NCBI RefSeq assembly: GCF_039503195.1 | Contig: NZ_JBCJKP010000001.1 | Coordinates: forward strand, 3,286,001-3,350,000 | Source of the DNA: Streptomyces mirabilis | GTDB lineage: Bacteria; Actinomycetota; Actinomycetes; Streptomycetales; Streptomycetaceae | Length of the DNA: 64,000 nucleotides | Reading direction: 5' to 3' | In this document: positions 1 to 14,109 of the stretch, piece after piece | Layout: every line of letters starts with the position of its first letter | Position numbering within the stretch: the stretch's first letter is position 1 | Made by a program: the position numbers and the translations under genes | The notes under the pieces: model-generated | The model's input: the letters and a program-made list of their open reading frames with translations, nothing else | What the model was told of the DNA's origin: nothing | The model's database searches: none

Positions 1-66
1 GGACATGTGAACGACCATGGCCGGACCGGCCCATTCGGGGCCGGATCCGATCGGTAAGGTGTTCGT

Positions 67-771
67 ATGACAACCGGGGTACGCCGCAGGATGGGTGTCG
101 AGGAGCGGCGGCAACAGTTGATCGGCGTCGCCCTCGACCTCTTCAGCCGACGCTCACCCGACGAGGTCTCGATCGACGAGATAGCCTCGGCCGCGGGTAT
201 CTCACGGCCGTTGGTCTACCACTACTTCCCCGGCAAAATCAGCCTGTACGAGGCGGCGTTGCAGCGCGCCTCGGACGATCTCGCGGGCCGCTTCGTGGAG
301 CCGCACGAGGGCCCGCTGGGCTCGCGGCTGCTGCGGGTCATGCGCCGCTTCTTCGACTTCGTGGACGACCACGGCCCCGGTTTCTCGGCGTTGATGCGCG
401 GCGGTCCCGCGGTCGGCTCCTCGAAGACCAACGCGCTCGTCGACGCGGTGCGGCAGGCCGCCTATGTCCAGATCCTGTCGCATCTGAAGGTCGAGGACCC
501 GCCCGCCCGCCTGGAGCTGGTGATCCGCTCCTGGATCTCGCTCGTCGAGTCGACGGCGCTGATCTGGCTGGACGGGCGGCGGATTCCGCGCGGCGAGCTG
601 GAGGTGCAGCTCGTGCAGGACTTCGCGGCGCTGGCGGCGGTGAGCGCCACGCACGACGAGGAACTGGGCGCGCTGCTGCGCCGGGCGCTCAAGGGCGACC
701 CGGGCGACGGGCCGTTCACCGACCTCGCCGTCCGGTTGATCGCGCTGGCCTCGCCCCCGGCCGCCTCATAG
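67..771 (+). CDS. TetR/AcrR family transcriptional regulator
   Basis: This is a one-component DNA-binding repressor of 234 residues. A helix-turn-helix lies at about residues 32-60 (VSIDEIASAAGISRPLVYHYFPGK, with the usual YHYF recognition helix end), followed by a helical ligand-binding domain that I cannot match to a known inducer. The ATG at 67 has TAAGG eight bases upstream; an ATG at 91 is an alternative that keeps the whole HTH. It converges on the tautomerase gene with a 3-base gap, so the regulated gene is probably upstream of the window or elsewhere. The family is clear and the target is unknown. Confidence 0.88.
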   Translation: MTTGVRRRMGVEERRQQLIGVALDLFSRRSPDEVSIDEIASAAGISRPLVYHYFPGKISLYEAALQRASDDLAGRFVEPHEGPLGSRLLRVMRRFFDFVDDHGPGFSALMRGGPAVGSSKTNALVDAVRQAAYVQILSHLKVEDPPARLELVIRSWISLVESTALIWLDGRRIPRGELEVQLVQDFAALAAVSATHDEELGALLRRALKGDPGDGPFTDLAVRLIALASPPAAS

Positions 772-774
772 CGG

Positions 775-1134
775 TTACTGCACGTACTTCCGGTACGACG
801 GGTCGAGCTCGCGCACTTCGGCGGAGATGTGCAGCGTGCGCCCTTCGGTGGGCTCGACGTGCTTGCGCAGCAGCTCGAGGGTGGCCTCGGTGAGCTTCGC
901 CTTGGTCTCCTCGGTGCGGCCGGCCAGCAGGGCGAGCGTGACATGCACGATGGCGTGCGCGTCCGGGTCCGTCTCCGCTCCCACCACCTCGTCCTCGGTG
1001 CGCAGCGTCCGCGTCTTGCACGCCTCGATCTTCGCGGCGGCGGTCTCGACGACCACCGGGTGCAGCGCGAGGGCGAAGGCGCGCCAGTCGACGTGGTCGA
1101 GAGCCGGGGAATGCTCGACGGTGATGTTCGGCAT
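775..1134 (-). CDS. 5-carboxymethyl-2-hydroxymuconate isomerase-like tautomerase
   Basis: A small protein of the tautomerase superfamily, resembling HpaF-type isomerases that act in homoprotocatechuate degradation. The N terminus MPNITVEHS leaves Pro1 exposed after Met removal, and Pro1 is the catalytic base in this family. The later segment AIVHVTLALLAGR matches the HVTLKIxxGR core of HpaF. A GTG at 1140 is also in frame, but AGGAG sits five bases before the ATG at 1134, so 1134 is preferred. No other aromatic catabolic genes are next to it, so the physiological substrate is open. Confidence 0.8.
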   Translation of the reverse strand: MPNITVEHSPALDHVDWRAFALALHPVVVETAAAKIEACKTRTLRTEDEVVGAETDPDAHAIVHVTLALLAGRTEETKAKLTEATLELLRKHVEPTEGRTLHISAEVRELDPSYRKYVQ

Positions 1135-1161
1135 GGGCACTCCTGTTCTAGGGATTCCCGG

Positions 1162-2781
1162 TCACCCTAGCCGCAGCGCCAGCAGTGCGATGTCGTCCTC
1201 GCGGTCCCGGCCGAAGCAGTCGAGCAGGGTGTCGCAGAGGGCGTCCAGGCCGGGGAGGGCACCGCCGGCGGCGGCGCGGAGGTGCTCCATCGAGACGGCC
1301 AGATCGGTGCCCCGGGTCTCGATCAGGCCATCGGTGACCATGAGGAGTCGGTCGGTGGGTTCGAGGAACAGCTCCGTGGGCCGCGGGTGGGGCAGACCCA
1401 CACCGAGCAGCGGGCCGGCGGCCTTGGAGTAGTCGGCGCCCCCGGTGTCCCGGATGATCAGCGGCGGGATGTGGCCGGCGTTGGCGATACGGGTGCGTCC
1501 GGTGGCGGGGTCGACCAGGACCAGGCAGACGGTCGTGGTGATGCCGGGGTGGTAGCGCTGGAGCATCCGGTCGAGGCGCTCGGCGAGCACGGCCGGGTCG
1601 CTCTCCTCGACGCTGTAGGCGCGCAGCGCGTGCCTGATCTCGACCATGACGGTGGCCGCCTCCAGCGAGTGCCCGACGACGTCGCCGACCGCGGTGAGCA
1701 CGCCCTCGCCGGTGCGCAGGGCCGCGTAGAAGTCGCCGCCGATCTCGGTCTCCGCGGACGCGGGCACGTACCGGACCACGACGTCGACGCCCGGCAGTTC
1801 GGGCAGCCGGTGCGGCTGGGGCAGGAAGCTGTGCTGGAGGGTGAGGGCGACGTGCCGTTCGACCTGGTACATGAGCAGCGGTTCGGCGGCGAGCCCGGTG
1901 GCCTCGGCGAGCCGGGCCAGCAGGGCCTCGTCCTCGGGACTGACCCGGCGCACCCCGCGGGTGGGCGTGGCGAGGCACACCGAGGCCCGGCCTTCCTGGA
2001 TGGGGATCAGCGCCAGGCGGGCGTCGTGCTGCACGCCCGGCCGGAAGAACCCGGCCGGCCACAGCGGCGCGGGCACCGTGGTGATCTGGACGCCCGACTG
2101 CCCCCGGGTGAGCCGTCGGAGCAGTCCGGCCACGGCCTGGTGGGCGCCCTCGTCGGGCATCGCGAGCGAGGTACGGTCCCGTGAGGTGCCGCGGTAGAGC
2201 TCGTCGTCCGGGCCGAGGACGAAGACGGCGGCGGGAGAGCCGGTGAGCCGGGCGGCGCCGTCGGCGGCGGCGCCGGCGAGTTCCTGCGGGGAGCGCGCCG
2301 TCTGGATGGCGACGACCGTCTCCGCCAGCCGGGTCAGCCGCCGTGCCAGCGCCTGGTCGTCGGCCCTGAGCCGGGCGGCGCGCACCGCGGCCCGGACCAC
2401 CGCGTCGATCTCCTCCGGCTCGGCGGGCACCGTCAGATACGCCTCGCCGCCCACGTCGAGGCCTCGGCAGCGGTCACCCGCGTCCACGGCGGCGGCCGAG
2501 AAGTGCACGACGGGCAGGCCGGCCATGTGGGGCCGGGCCTTGAGCCGACGGCACAGTTCGAAGCCGCTCATGTCCGGCAGGTCCACATCGATGAGCGCCA
2601 CGTCGGGCAGGGCGCCCTTGCGCAGCCGTACGTCGAGTTCGACGAGCGCCTCGGAGCCGCTGGCGACCGGGACGACCTGGTGACCGGCGCGGCGCAGCAC
2701 GGCGCTCATGGCGTACCGACTGGCCGTCACATCGTCCACGACCAGCACGGTCGTGTCTGTCCGCTTGCCGTTGACGTCCAT
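1162..2781 (-). CDS. Response-regulator receiver / PP2C (SpoIIE-type) phosphatase
   Basis: A cytoplasmic signalling protein of 539 residues. Residues about 10-125 form a receiver domain: acidic pair VVDD, phospho-acceptor Asp in ALIDVDLPDMSG and Ser in VHFSA. A GAF-like region follows at about 150-310. A SpoIIE/RsbU-type PP2C phosphatase occupies about 330-539, with the metal motif GGDFY and later GDVVGHS and VTDGL. Proteins of this build usually dephosphorylate anti-anti-sigma factors in partner-switching circuits. No anti-sigma or antagonist gene is adjacent. The Lys that normally ends the receiver switch (K-P) is Val here (LTVPAEP), so phosphorylation signalling may be altered. The start has no strong ribosome site. 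Confidence 0.88.
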   Translation of the reverse strand: MDVNGKRTDTTVLVVDDVTASRYAMSAVLRRAGHQVVPVASGSEALVELDVRLRKGALPDVALIDVDLPDMSGFELCRRLKARPHMAGLPVVHFSAAAVDAGDRCRGLDVGGEAYLTVPAEPEEIDAVVRAAVRAARLRADDQALARRLTRLAETVVAIQTARSPQELAGAAADGAARLTGSPAAVFVLGPDDELYRGTSRDRTSLAMPDEGAHQAVAGLLRRLTRGQSGVQITTVPAPLWPAGFFRPGVQHDARLALIPIQEGRASVCLATPTRGVRRVSPEDEALLARLAEATGLAAEPLLMYQVERHVALTLQHSFLPQPHRLPELPGVDVVVRYVPASAETEIGGDFYAALRTGEGVLTAVGDVVGHSLEAATVMVEIRHALRAYSVEESDPAVLAERLDRMLQRYHPGITTTVCLVLVDPATGRTRIANAGHIPPLIIRDTGGADYSKAAGPLLGVGLPHPRPTELFLEPTDRLLMVTDGLIETRGTDLAVSMEHLRAAAGGALPGLDALCDTLLDCFGRDREDDIALLALRLG

Positions 2782-2802
2782 CTACCAGCCTTTGGACACA
2801 CC

Positions 2803-2836
2803 GGTGGGGCAGACCGGGTTCGAGGTCTGCCCCACC
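2803..2836 (-). terminator. Hairpin terminator after the pullulanase gene
   Basis: A perfect 13-bp stem (GGTGGGGCAGACC / GGTCTGCCCCACC) with an 8-base loop lies 14 bases past the pullulanase stop codon and before the phosphatase gene. It has no clear T tract, as is common for Streptomyces terminators. Confidence 0.8.
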
Positions 2837-2850
2837 AAGGTAATGCCCTT

Positions 2851-8265
<5,415 letters not shown>

Positions 8266-8385
8266 AGGCGTGAACTCCTAGTGAATACGGCTCAGTACGG
8301 CTACGGCTCGAACAGCTCGTCCGGACCGGCTTCAAGCCGAGACACGGCCTCGATGCCGGGCGACCGGCGCGACGGTATCGCCCAC

Positions 8386-8423
8386 GCAAGCCTTACAGCA
8401 AGAGTCTTGAAACTCTGAGCAAG
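8386..8423 (-). promoter_or_regulatory. Candidate MalR operator upstream of the pullulanase gene
   Basis: Read on the minus strand, three CTTGC elements lie at 8419-8423, 8398-8402 and 8386-8390, about 120-160 bases before the pullulanase start. Similar CTTGC/CTTGCAG repeats are known from Streptomyces alpha-amylase promoters controlled by MalR/Reg1. The same element recurs before malE and between the amylase genes of this window. Assignment to MalR is inference. Confidence 0.6.
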
Positions 8424-8428
8424 AACTT

Positions 8429-10489
8429 TCAGTGCCAGGTGTCGCTGACGCCGTAACCCGTTCCCGCGCCGGTGCTGTAGGCGCGGTTGGCGCCGGACTC
8501 CCACGTCACGTTTCCGGAGGAGTCCTTCTTGATGTACTTGTACGCGAACGACGTCGACTTGGGCACGATGACCAGTCGGCCCCAGTACGGGTACGACGCC
8601 GAGGACAGCGGGACGGCGTCGGTGGTGTTCCAGGAGCCGAGAGAGGGGATGGAACCGACGACGTACACGTTGGTGCCGTAGTCGGTGGTGGCGTCGACTC
8701 CGAAGGTCACGTCCGTCGCGTCGGCGTCGGCCACGTTCCAGGAGTTGTCGACCTCGACCGCCGAAGTACCCGTCGTGAGCGACCGGTTGGCGTTGGACTC
8801 CCACGTGACGTTTCCGGACGAGTCCTTCTTCATGTACTTGTACTCGATGCTCGTGCTCGCCGGGACGGAGACGTCGGCCTTCCAGATCGGGTAGCCCGAC
8901 GACGACAGCTTCACCGCGTTCGCCGTGTTCCAGCTGCCGAGCGCGGCGACCGAACCGACCACGTACACATCGGAGCCGGTGGTGGTGGAGGCGTACGCGT
9001 CGAAGGTCGCGGTGACGCTGGTGGAACCACCGCCGCCTGCGCCCCCACTGCCTCCGCCGCAGTTCACCGTGCAGATGTAGTTCGGGTCGTAGAAGGCGAC
9101 CGCCGACTTCGCGGGCACGGTCAGGGAGGCCTTGCCGCCCGCGACGGTGACGGTGGTCGCGCCACCGTCGATCACGTTCGGGTACGTTCCGTCGGCCAGG
9201 CCCGTCGTGTACGTGTGCGTGCTGGCGCCGGAGCTGTTGTTGAGGGCGACGAAGCCCGCGCCACCCCTGCCGAAGCCGATGACGTTCGAGGACGGGGACT
9301 GCCAGTTGGCGACCGCGTAGCCGCTCGCCGCGTTGTGCCAGCCGATCATGCCGGAGACCGCGGTGTTGCGGTCGAGGCAGTACCAGCCGCTCGCGCAGTT
9401 GGTGTCGGTGACGAAACCGGCGGAGTTCGGCGGGGCCTCGTCGCTCTGGCTGAAGGTCCAGCCGGAGTAGACGGACGGGCGGCCGTAGCCGCGGGCCAGC
9501 TGGAAGACGTTGGCGAGGACCGCGGTGTCGCCGTCCTTGTAGCTGAGCGAGTAGCCGTTGCGCTCGGTGTCGTGGTTGGTGACGAAGGTGTTGGAGTTCG
9601 CCTCGGCCGTCAGACCCCAACTGCTGCCGAAACTCGACAGGTTGGCGATGTCGCCCTGGAACTGGGACTTCATCTGCGCGGCGAAGGTGAAGTCGAGGAC
9701 GTCACCGGTGCCGTAGTACTCGTCCTGCGCGGGCGGGGTGCCGGGGTAGATCTCCTGGGTGATGTACGGCGCCGCGCCGGAGGTCGTGGTGTGCAGTCCG
9801 GAGACGATGGCGCTCAGGTCGGCGGCGTCGATGTGCTTGGCCGCGTCGACACGGAAGCCGTCGACACCCAGGTCGATCTGCTGGTTGAGGAAGCCGGTGA
9901 TCTTCGTGCGGACGCCGCTCTCGGCGGTGTCCAGGTCGGGCAGGCCGAGCAGTTCGCAGTGCTGGACCTCGTACCGGTCGGACCAGTTGGAGATCGTCTT
10001 CGTGCAGTCGTCGCTGTCGGCGGGGTCGTAGTCGGGGGTGTCGTACTTGTTGGTGACGACCGTGCCGTTGTAGCCGGTGCCGGTCTGGGCGGCGGTGTGG
10101 TTGATCACGGCGTCCGTGTAGACTTTGATGCCGGCCGCGTGACACGTGTCGACCATGGTCTTGAACTGGGCCGCGGTGCCGAAGCGGCTGTTCAGGTTGT
10201 AGGCGTAGGGCTGGTAGACGTCCCACCAGTAGTAGTTCGTCTGTTTCAACGACTCCGCGGGCGGGGCGACCTGGACCGCCCCGTAGCCGGCCGGGTCGAG
10301 CACGTTCGTGCACTCGGCGGCGACCGACTTCCAGTTCCACTCCCACAGGTTGGCGATCACATCGCCGTTGGGGATGCCGGTGTCGGAGACGGCGGCGTGG
10401 GCGGCCGGGGCGGGCAGCGCGGCGGCTCCGCCGAGGGCCAGCAGTCCGGCTGTGGCCAGGGGTAACACCCGTGATCTGATCCAGCGCAT
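8429..10489 (-). CDS. Secreted alpha-amylase with two C-terminal CBM20 starch-binding domains
   Basis: An extracellular endo-acting GH13 alpha-amylase of 686 residues. The signal peptide MRWIRSRVLPLATAGLLALG ends near AAHAA. The catalytic domain (about 35-460) carries GFRVDAAKH (nucleophile Asp), TQEIYPG (acid Glu) and [12 protein letters not shown] Gly-rich linker (GGGSGGAGGGGS) leads to two consecutive CBM20-like domains, each with VYVVGS, LGSWN and the YKYxKKDSSGNVTWE segment. The longer frame to 10534 is rejected because AAGGAG sits eight bases before the ATG at 10489. It is divergent from a second amylase gene across a shared 208-base promoter region and lies upstream of the pullulanase on the same strand. 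Confidence 0.93.
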   Translation of the reverse strand: MRWIRSRVLPLATAGLLALGGAAALPAPAAHAAVSDTGIPNGDVIANLWEWNWKSVAAECTNVLDPAGYGAVQVAPPAESLKQTNYYWWDVYQPYAYNLNSRFGTAAQFKTMVDTCHAAGIKVYTDAVINHTAAQTGTGYNGTVVTNKYDTPDYDPADSDDCTKTISNWSDRYEVQHCELLGLPDLDTAESGVRTKITGFLNQQIDLGVDGFRVDAAKHIDAADLSAIVSGLHTTTSGAAPYITQEIYPGTPPAQDEYYGTGDVLDFTFAAQMKSQFQGDIANLSSFGSSWGLTAEANSNTFVTNHDTERNGYSLSYKDGDTAVLANVFQLARGYGRPSVYSGWTFSQSDEAPPNSAGFVTDTNCASGWYCLDRNTAVSGMIGWHNAASGYAVANWQSPSSNVIGFGRGGAGFVALNNSSGASTHTYTTGLADGTYPNVIDGGATTVTVAGGKASLTVPAKSAVAFYDPNYICTVNCGGGSGGAGGGGSTSVTATFDAYASTTTGSDVYVVGSVAALGSWNTANAVKLSSSGYPIWKADVSVPASTSIEYKYMKKDSSGNVTWESNANRSLTTGTSAVEVDNSWNVADADATDVTFGVDATTDYGTNVYVVGSIPSLGSWNTTDAVPLSSASYPYWGRLVIVPKSTSFAYKYIKKDSSGNVTWESGANRAYSTGAGTGYGVSDTWH

Positions 10490-10526
10490 GACGGCAACTC
10501 CTTGCGGGGGACGGAGGTGCGGGAAC

Positions 10527-10633
10527 GTGGTCAACTGGGTTGCTGGGGAGGCAAGTTGACCGCGGTGCGAGAGTGGGCGCGGTCAAGGGGCCCCGTCAAT
10601 ACACGTGTTGGAAGTTCTTTCGACATCTTGCTG
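10527..10633. promoter_or_regulatory. Divergent amylase promoter region with TTGC repeats (candidate MalR sites)
   Basis: The 208-base gap between the two amylase genes holds a TTGC / GCAAG inverted pair at 10540-10555 and a CTTGCTG element at 10627-10633 (followed by AAACCTG), the latter about 65 bases before the rightward amylase start. These match the repeats before malE and the pullulanase gene. The two-sided arrangement would allow one regulator to act on both genes. This is a sequence-based inference only. Confidence 0.5.
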
Positions 10634-10697
10634 AAACCTGAACCAACGGATAGCTTCCGTTCCCCCCACCCGCACGACGAAGTGCAGGAGCACCCAC

Positions 10698-12092
10698 ATG
10701 GCAAGAAACATGGCCAGGAAGACACTTGCCGCCTCGTTCGCCCTCGCGGCGGGCCTGGCGGTCTCGGTGGCCCTCCCCCCGGGTGTCGCGGCGGCTTCCC
10801 CGCCGGGCACGAAGGACGTCACCGCCGTTCTGTTCGAGTGGAAGTTCGACTCGGTCGCCAAGGAATGCACCAACACGCTGGGCCCGGCCGGTTACGGCTA
10901 CGTCCAGGTCTCGCCACCCGCCGAGCACATACAGGGCTCGCAGTGGTGGACCTCGTACCAGCCCGTGAGTTACAGGATCGCCGGGCGGCTCGGTGACGCG
11001 ACCGCCTTCCAGAACATGATCAACACCTGTCACGCGGCCGGCGTGAAGGTCGTGGCGGACACGGTCGTCAACCACATGGCAGCGGGTTCCGGCACCGGTA
11101 CCGGCGGCTCTTCGTACACGAAGTACAACTATCCGGGCCTGTACTCCTCGTACGACATGGACGACTGCACGGCGACGGTCAGCGACTACACCAACCGCGC
11201 GAACGTGCAGAACTGCGAGCTCGTCGGGCTCGCCGACCTGGACACCGGCGAGGAGTACGTCCGCAAGGCCATCGCCGGATACATGAACAGCCTGCTCGGG
11301 TACGGCGTGGACGGCTTCCGCATCGACGCGGCCAAGCACATCCCGGCGACCGATCTCGCCAACATCAAGTCGCGGCTGACCAATCCGTCGGTGTACTGGA
11401 AGCAGGAGGTCATCTACGGCGCCGGGGAGGCGGTCCAGCCGACCGAGTACACCGGCAACGGCGACGTGCAGGAGTTCCGGTACGCCTACGACCTCAAGCG
11501 GGTCTTCAACAACGAGAACCTCGCCTACCTCAAGAACTACGGCGAGGGCTGGGGCTATATGAGCAGCTCCGTCGCGGGCGTGTTCGTCGACAACCACGAC
11601 ACCGAGCGCAACGGCTCGACGCTCAACTACAAGGACGGGGCGAACTACACCCTCGCCAACGTCTTCATGCTCGCCTACCCGTACGGCGCCCCGGACATCA
11701 ACTCCGGCTACGAGTGGTCGGACGTGGACGCCGGCCCGCCGGGCGGCGGCACGGTCAACGCCTGCTGGCAGGACGGCTGGAAGTGCCAGCACGCCTGGCC
11801 GGAGATCAAGTCGATGGTCGCCTTCCGCAACGCCACCCGGGGCCAGTCGGTCACCGACTGGTGGGACGACGGAAACGACGCGATCGCCTTCGGCCGCGGC
11901 GCCAAGGGGTACGTCGCCATCAACCACGAGTCGGGCTCGCTGACCCGGACCTATCAGACATCCCTCGCGGCGGGGACGTACTGCAATGTCCAGAACAACA
12001 CCAGCGTCACGGTGAACGGCTCCGGGCAGTTCACGGCGACCCTCGGCGCGAACACGGCGCTGGCGCTGTACGCGGGCAAGACCAGTTGCTGA
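10698..12092 (+). CDS. Secreted single-domain alpha-amylase (GH13)
   Basis: An extracellular alpha-amylase of 464 residues. A signal peptide ([20 protein letters not shown]) ends near VAAAS. The GH13 barrel has [22 protein letters not shown] (nucleophile), WKQEVIYG (acid) and [11 protein letters not shown], and a C-terminal beta domain ends in KTSC. It lacks the starch-binding domains of the neighbouring amylase, so it probably handles soluble substrate. CAGGAG lies seven bases before the ATG at 10698; an ATG at 10710 is an alternative. It is transcribed toward malE but is separated from it by a strong terminator. Confidence 0.93.
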   Translation: MARNMARKTLAASFALAAGLAVSVALPPGVAAASPPGTKDVTAVLFEWKFDSVAKECTNTLGPAGYGYVQVSPPAEHIQGSQWWTSYQPVSYRIAGRLGDATAFQNMINTCHAAGVKVVADTVVNHMAAGSGTGTGGSSYTKYNYPGLYSSYDMDDCTATVSDYTNRANVQNCELVGLADLDTGEEYVRKAIAGYMNSLLGYGVDGFRIDAAKHIPATDLANIKSRLTNPSVYWKQEVIYGAGEAVQPTEYTGNGDVQEFRYAYDLKRVFNNENLAYLKNYGEGWGYMSSSVAGVFVDNHDTERNGSTLNYKDGANYTLANVFMLAYPYGAPDINSGYEWSDVDAGPPGGGTVNACWQDGWKCQHAWPEIKSMVAFRNATRGQSVTDWWDDGNDAIAFGRGAKGYVAINHESGSLTRTYQTSLAAGTYCNVQNNTSVTVNGSGQFTATLGANTALALYAGKTSC

Positions 12093-12170
12093 GCGGCTTC
12101 CGCGAGCCGCGCGGAAGCCTGCACAGAAGGCCGTACGGAGTCCGTGGGACCCCCGCGGGAACCCGTACCG

Positions 12171-12206
12171 AAAGCGCCGTATCGGACATACCCGATACGG
12201 CGCTTT
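12171..12206 (+). terminator. Rho-independent terminator between amylase and malE
   Basis: A perfect 15-bp stem (AAAGCGCCGTATCGG and its complement) with a 6-base spacer is followed by CCTTTTTG. It separates amylase transcription from the mal importer operon. Confidence 0.9.
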
Positions 12207-12231
12207 CCTTTTTGCGACCTCTTTGCGACAC

Positions 12232-12307
12232 CTTGCGGTAACGGGAACGTCACGCTTGAGGGATCTTGCGGAAATTTCCTTGCAACGTCTTTCGCAAGGA
12301 CTTGCAG
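12232..12307 (+). promoter_or_regulatory. malE: malE promoter region with clustered CTTGC repeats (candidate MalR operators)
   Basis: CTTGCGG at 12232, CTTGCGG at 12265, CTTGCAA at 12279, the inverted GCAAGG at 12294 and CTTGCAG at 12301 are packed into 76 bases about 100-180 bases before malE. Spacing of 14, 15 and 7 bases between the last four resembles CTTGCAG-type operators described for Streptomyces MalR/Reg1. This is the densest cluster in the window. Confidence 0.65.
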
Positions 12308-12409
12308 CGCTGTTAGTTTCCTCCCCAGCCCGGCGGCCGTCGATGGGACAGACGGCACCCGCGGTCCTCCCAAGGGAAGATCCGGGCAAACCCTCTTCTA
12401 GGAGTTCAT

Positions 12410-13699
12410 ATGCGACGTGGCATATCGATCGCCGCCGCGGTGACCGTCATCGCGCTGAGCGCGACTGCCTGTGGTGGTTCCGACGGCAACTCGTCGAGCA
12501 AGCCGAAGGCCGCCGGCGACATTTCCGGGACGATCACGTACTGGGACACATCGGACGCGGCGACCGAAGCCCCGACGTACAAGGCTCTCATCAAGAAGTT
12601 CGAGGCCAAGTACCCGAAGATCAAGGTGAACTACCAGAGCGTCCCGTTCAGCGACGTCGAGCAGAAGTTCAAGTCGGCGGCGAAGAGTGGCAAGGGCGCC
12701 CCGGACGTCGTCCGCACCGACGTCGGTCTGATGGCCGAGTACGCCTCGCTCGGTTACATCGCCCCCCTCGACGGCACGAGCGCGCTGAAGGACACCTCGG
12801 ACTTCAACTCGGGCCCGCTGAACACCACCAAGTACAACGGCAAGACGTACGGCGTCCCCTCGGTCACCGACACCCTGGGTCTCCTCTACAACAAGGACCT
12901 CCTGAAGAAGGCCGGCATCGCGCAGCCGCCGACCACCTGGGACGAGTTCATCGCCGACTCGAAGACGATCAAGAAGAAGACCGGGGCGTACGGCACCTAC
13001 CTGAACCCCGACTCGTACTTCCTGCTCCCGCTGCTCTACAGCAACAACGCGGACATGGCCGACACCTCGGCCAAGAAGATCACCATCTCCGACGCCAACG
13101 CCGTCACCGCGATCACCACGGCGAAGAAGATCCAGGACGAGGCGTCGATGAAGGTCGACTACGCCAACGCCTACCAGAACATGCAGACGGCGTTCAAGAC
13201 CGGCAAGGTCGCCATGCTGGTCCAGGGGCCCTGGTCGGTCAGCGAGGACCTGGCCGGCAGCGCCTTCAAGGGCAAGGAGAGCAACCTCGGCTACGCGCCC
13301 GTCCCGGCCGGCCCCGGTGGCAAGGCCCAGGCGCCGACCGGCGGTCACAACCTCGCGGTCTACCAGGGCTCCAAGAACCTGGACGCCGGGTACCTCTTCA
13401 CCCAGTTCATGACCTCGACCGACAGCCAGGTCGAGATCGCCAAGGGCACCGGCACGCTACCGACCCGCAAGTCGGCGTACACGGCCGAGGTCACGTCCGA
13501 CGCCAAGATCGCCGGCTTCAAGCCGATCCTGGAGCAGACCGCCCGTCCGCGCGTCGCGCTGCCGCAGGTCGGCTCGCTCTTCACGCCGCTCGCGCAGAAC
13601 TACGTGAAGATCCTGCAGGGCAGCGAGGACGTCAAGGCCGGTCTCGACGCCACCGCCAAGGAGTTCCAGAAGCTCCTGCCCGGCTACACCATCGGCTGA
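12410..13699 (+). CDS. malE: Maltose/maltodextrin ABC transporter substrate-binding lipoprotein MalE
   Basis: A 429-residue lipoprotein that captures maltose or maltodextrin outside the membrane and delivers it to MalF/MalG. The signal peptide ends in the lipobox LSATAC, with the acylated Cys at about residue 21. The mature protein has the family-1 solute-binder pattern (GTITYWDTSD, PDVVRTDVGLMAEYA, VAMLVQGPWSV). TAGGAG lies a few bases before the ATG. It is the first gene of malE-malF-malG-aglA-malR. A dedicated ATPase is absent; Streptomyces mal importers usually use the shared MsiK ATPase encoded elsewhere. Confidence 0.92.
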   Translation: MRRGISIAAAVTVIALSATACGGSDGNSSSKPKAAGDISGTITYWDTSDAATEAPTYKALIKKFEAKYPKIKVNYQSVPFSDVEQKFKSAAKSGKGAPDVVRTDVGLMAEYASLGYIAPLDGTSALKDTSDFNSGPLNTTKYNGKTYGVPSVTDTLGLLYNKDLLKKAGIAQPPTTWDEFIADSKTIKKKTGAYGTYLNPDSYFLLPLLYSNNADMADTSAKKITISDANAVTAITTAKKIQDEASMKVDYANAYQNMQTAFKTGKVAMLVQGPWSVSEDLAGSAFKGKESNLGYAPVPAGPGGKAQAPTGGHNLAVYQGSKNLDAGYLFTQFMTSTDSQVEIAKGTGTLPTRKSAYTAEVTSDAKIAGFKPILEQTARPRVALPQVGSLFTPLAQNYVKILQGSEDVKAGLDATAKEFQKLLPGYTIG

Positions 13700-13736
13700 C
13701 CGGGCAACCCCTGATCCACCGGTAACCGAAGAACGC

Positions 13737-13794
13737 GCAGCCCCGGGGAACGTTTTCCCCGCTGCCGCCCCGAACGGGGCTCCCCCGGGGCTGC
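13737..13794 (+). terminator. Strong stem-loop directly after malE
   Basis: GCAGCCCCGGGG (13737-13748) pairs with CCCCGGGGCTGC (13783-13794). The loop itself folds a small GCCCC/GGGGC hairpin. With no T tract and with the next operon genes downstream, it may act as an attenuating or 3'-stabilising hairpin that makes MalE more abundant than MalF/G. Confidence 0.6.
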
Positions 13795-13802
13795 GGTCAC
13801 CG

Positions 13803-14067
13803 GTTCCCCCAGGATCACCGGACCCACCGGACCCCGGACCCACCAGACCCCTGGCCATCGGACCCCGGACCCACCAGACCCCCGGGGCACTGGCCCCAGG
13901 GGTTGACCAGATCCCGGGTCCCGGATCCCTGGTCCACCGGACCCTGAACCCCGCACCCACCGGATCCCTGGATCCGGGCCCACCGGCCCACGGACCCCGA
14001 GCCCACCGAACCCCGGATCCACCAGACCCACGGGTCCACGGGGCCACGGACCCCGGGTCACCAGATC
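13803..14067. repeat. Degenerate GGACCC/CCACCAGACCC repeat tract between malE and malF
   Basis: About 265 bases are made of imperfect copies of GGACCC, CCACC(A/G)GACCC and GGATCC-like words. No credible coding potential is seen on either strand. It fills most of an unusually long 410-base malE-malF gap. Confidence 0.7.
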
Positions 14068-14109
14068 TCCCGAGCCCCAGACCTCCGCATTTCCGCCGCG
14101 AAAGAGCCG

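Noticed and set aside
8453..8925. Two similar blocks at the end of the CBM20 amylase gene as possible mobile repeats
   Set aside because: They are duplicated starch-binding domains within one reading frame, not a DNA repeat element.
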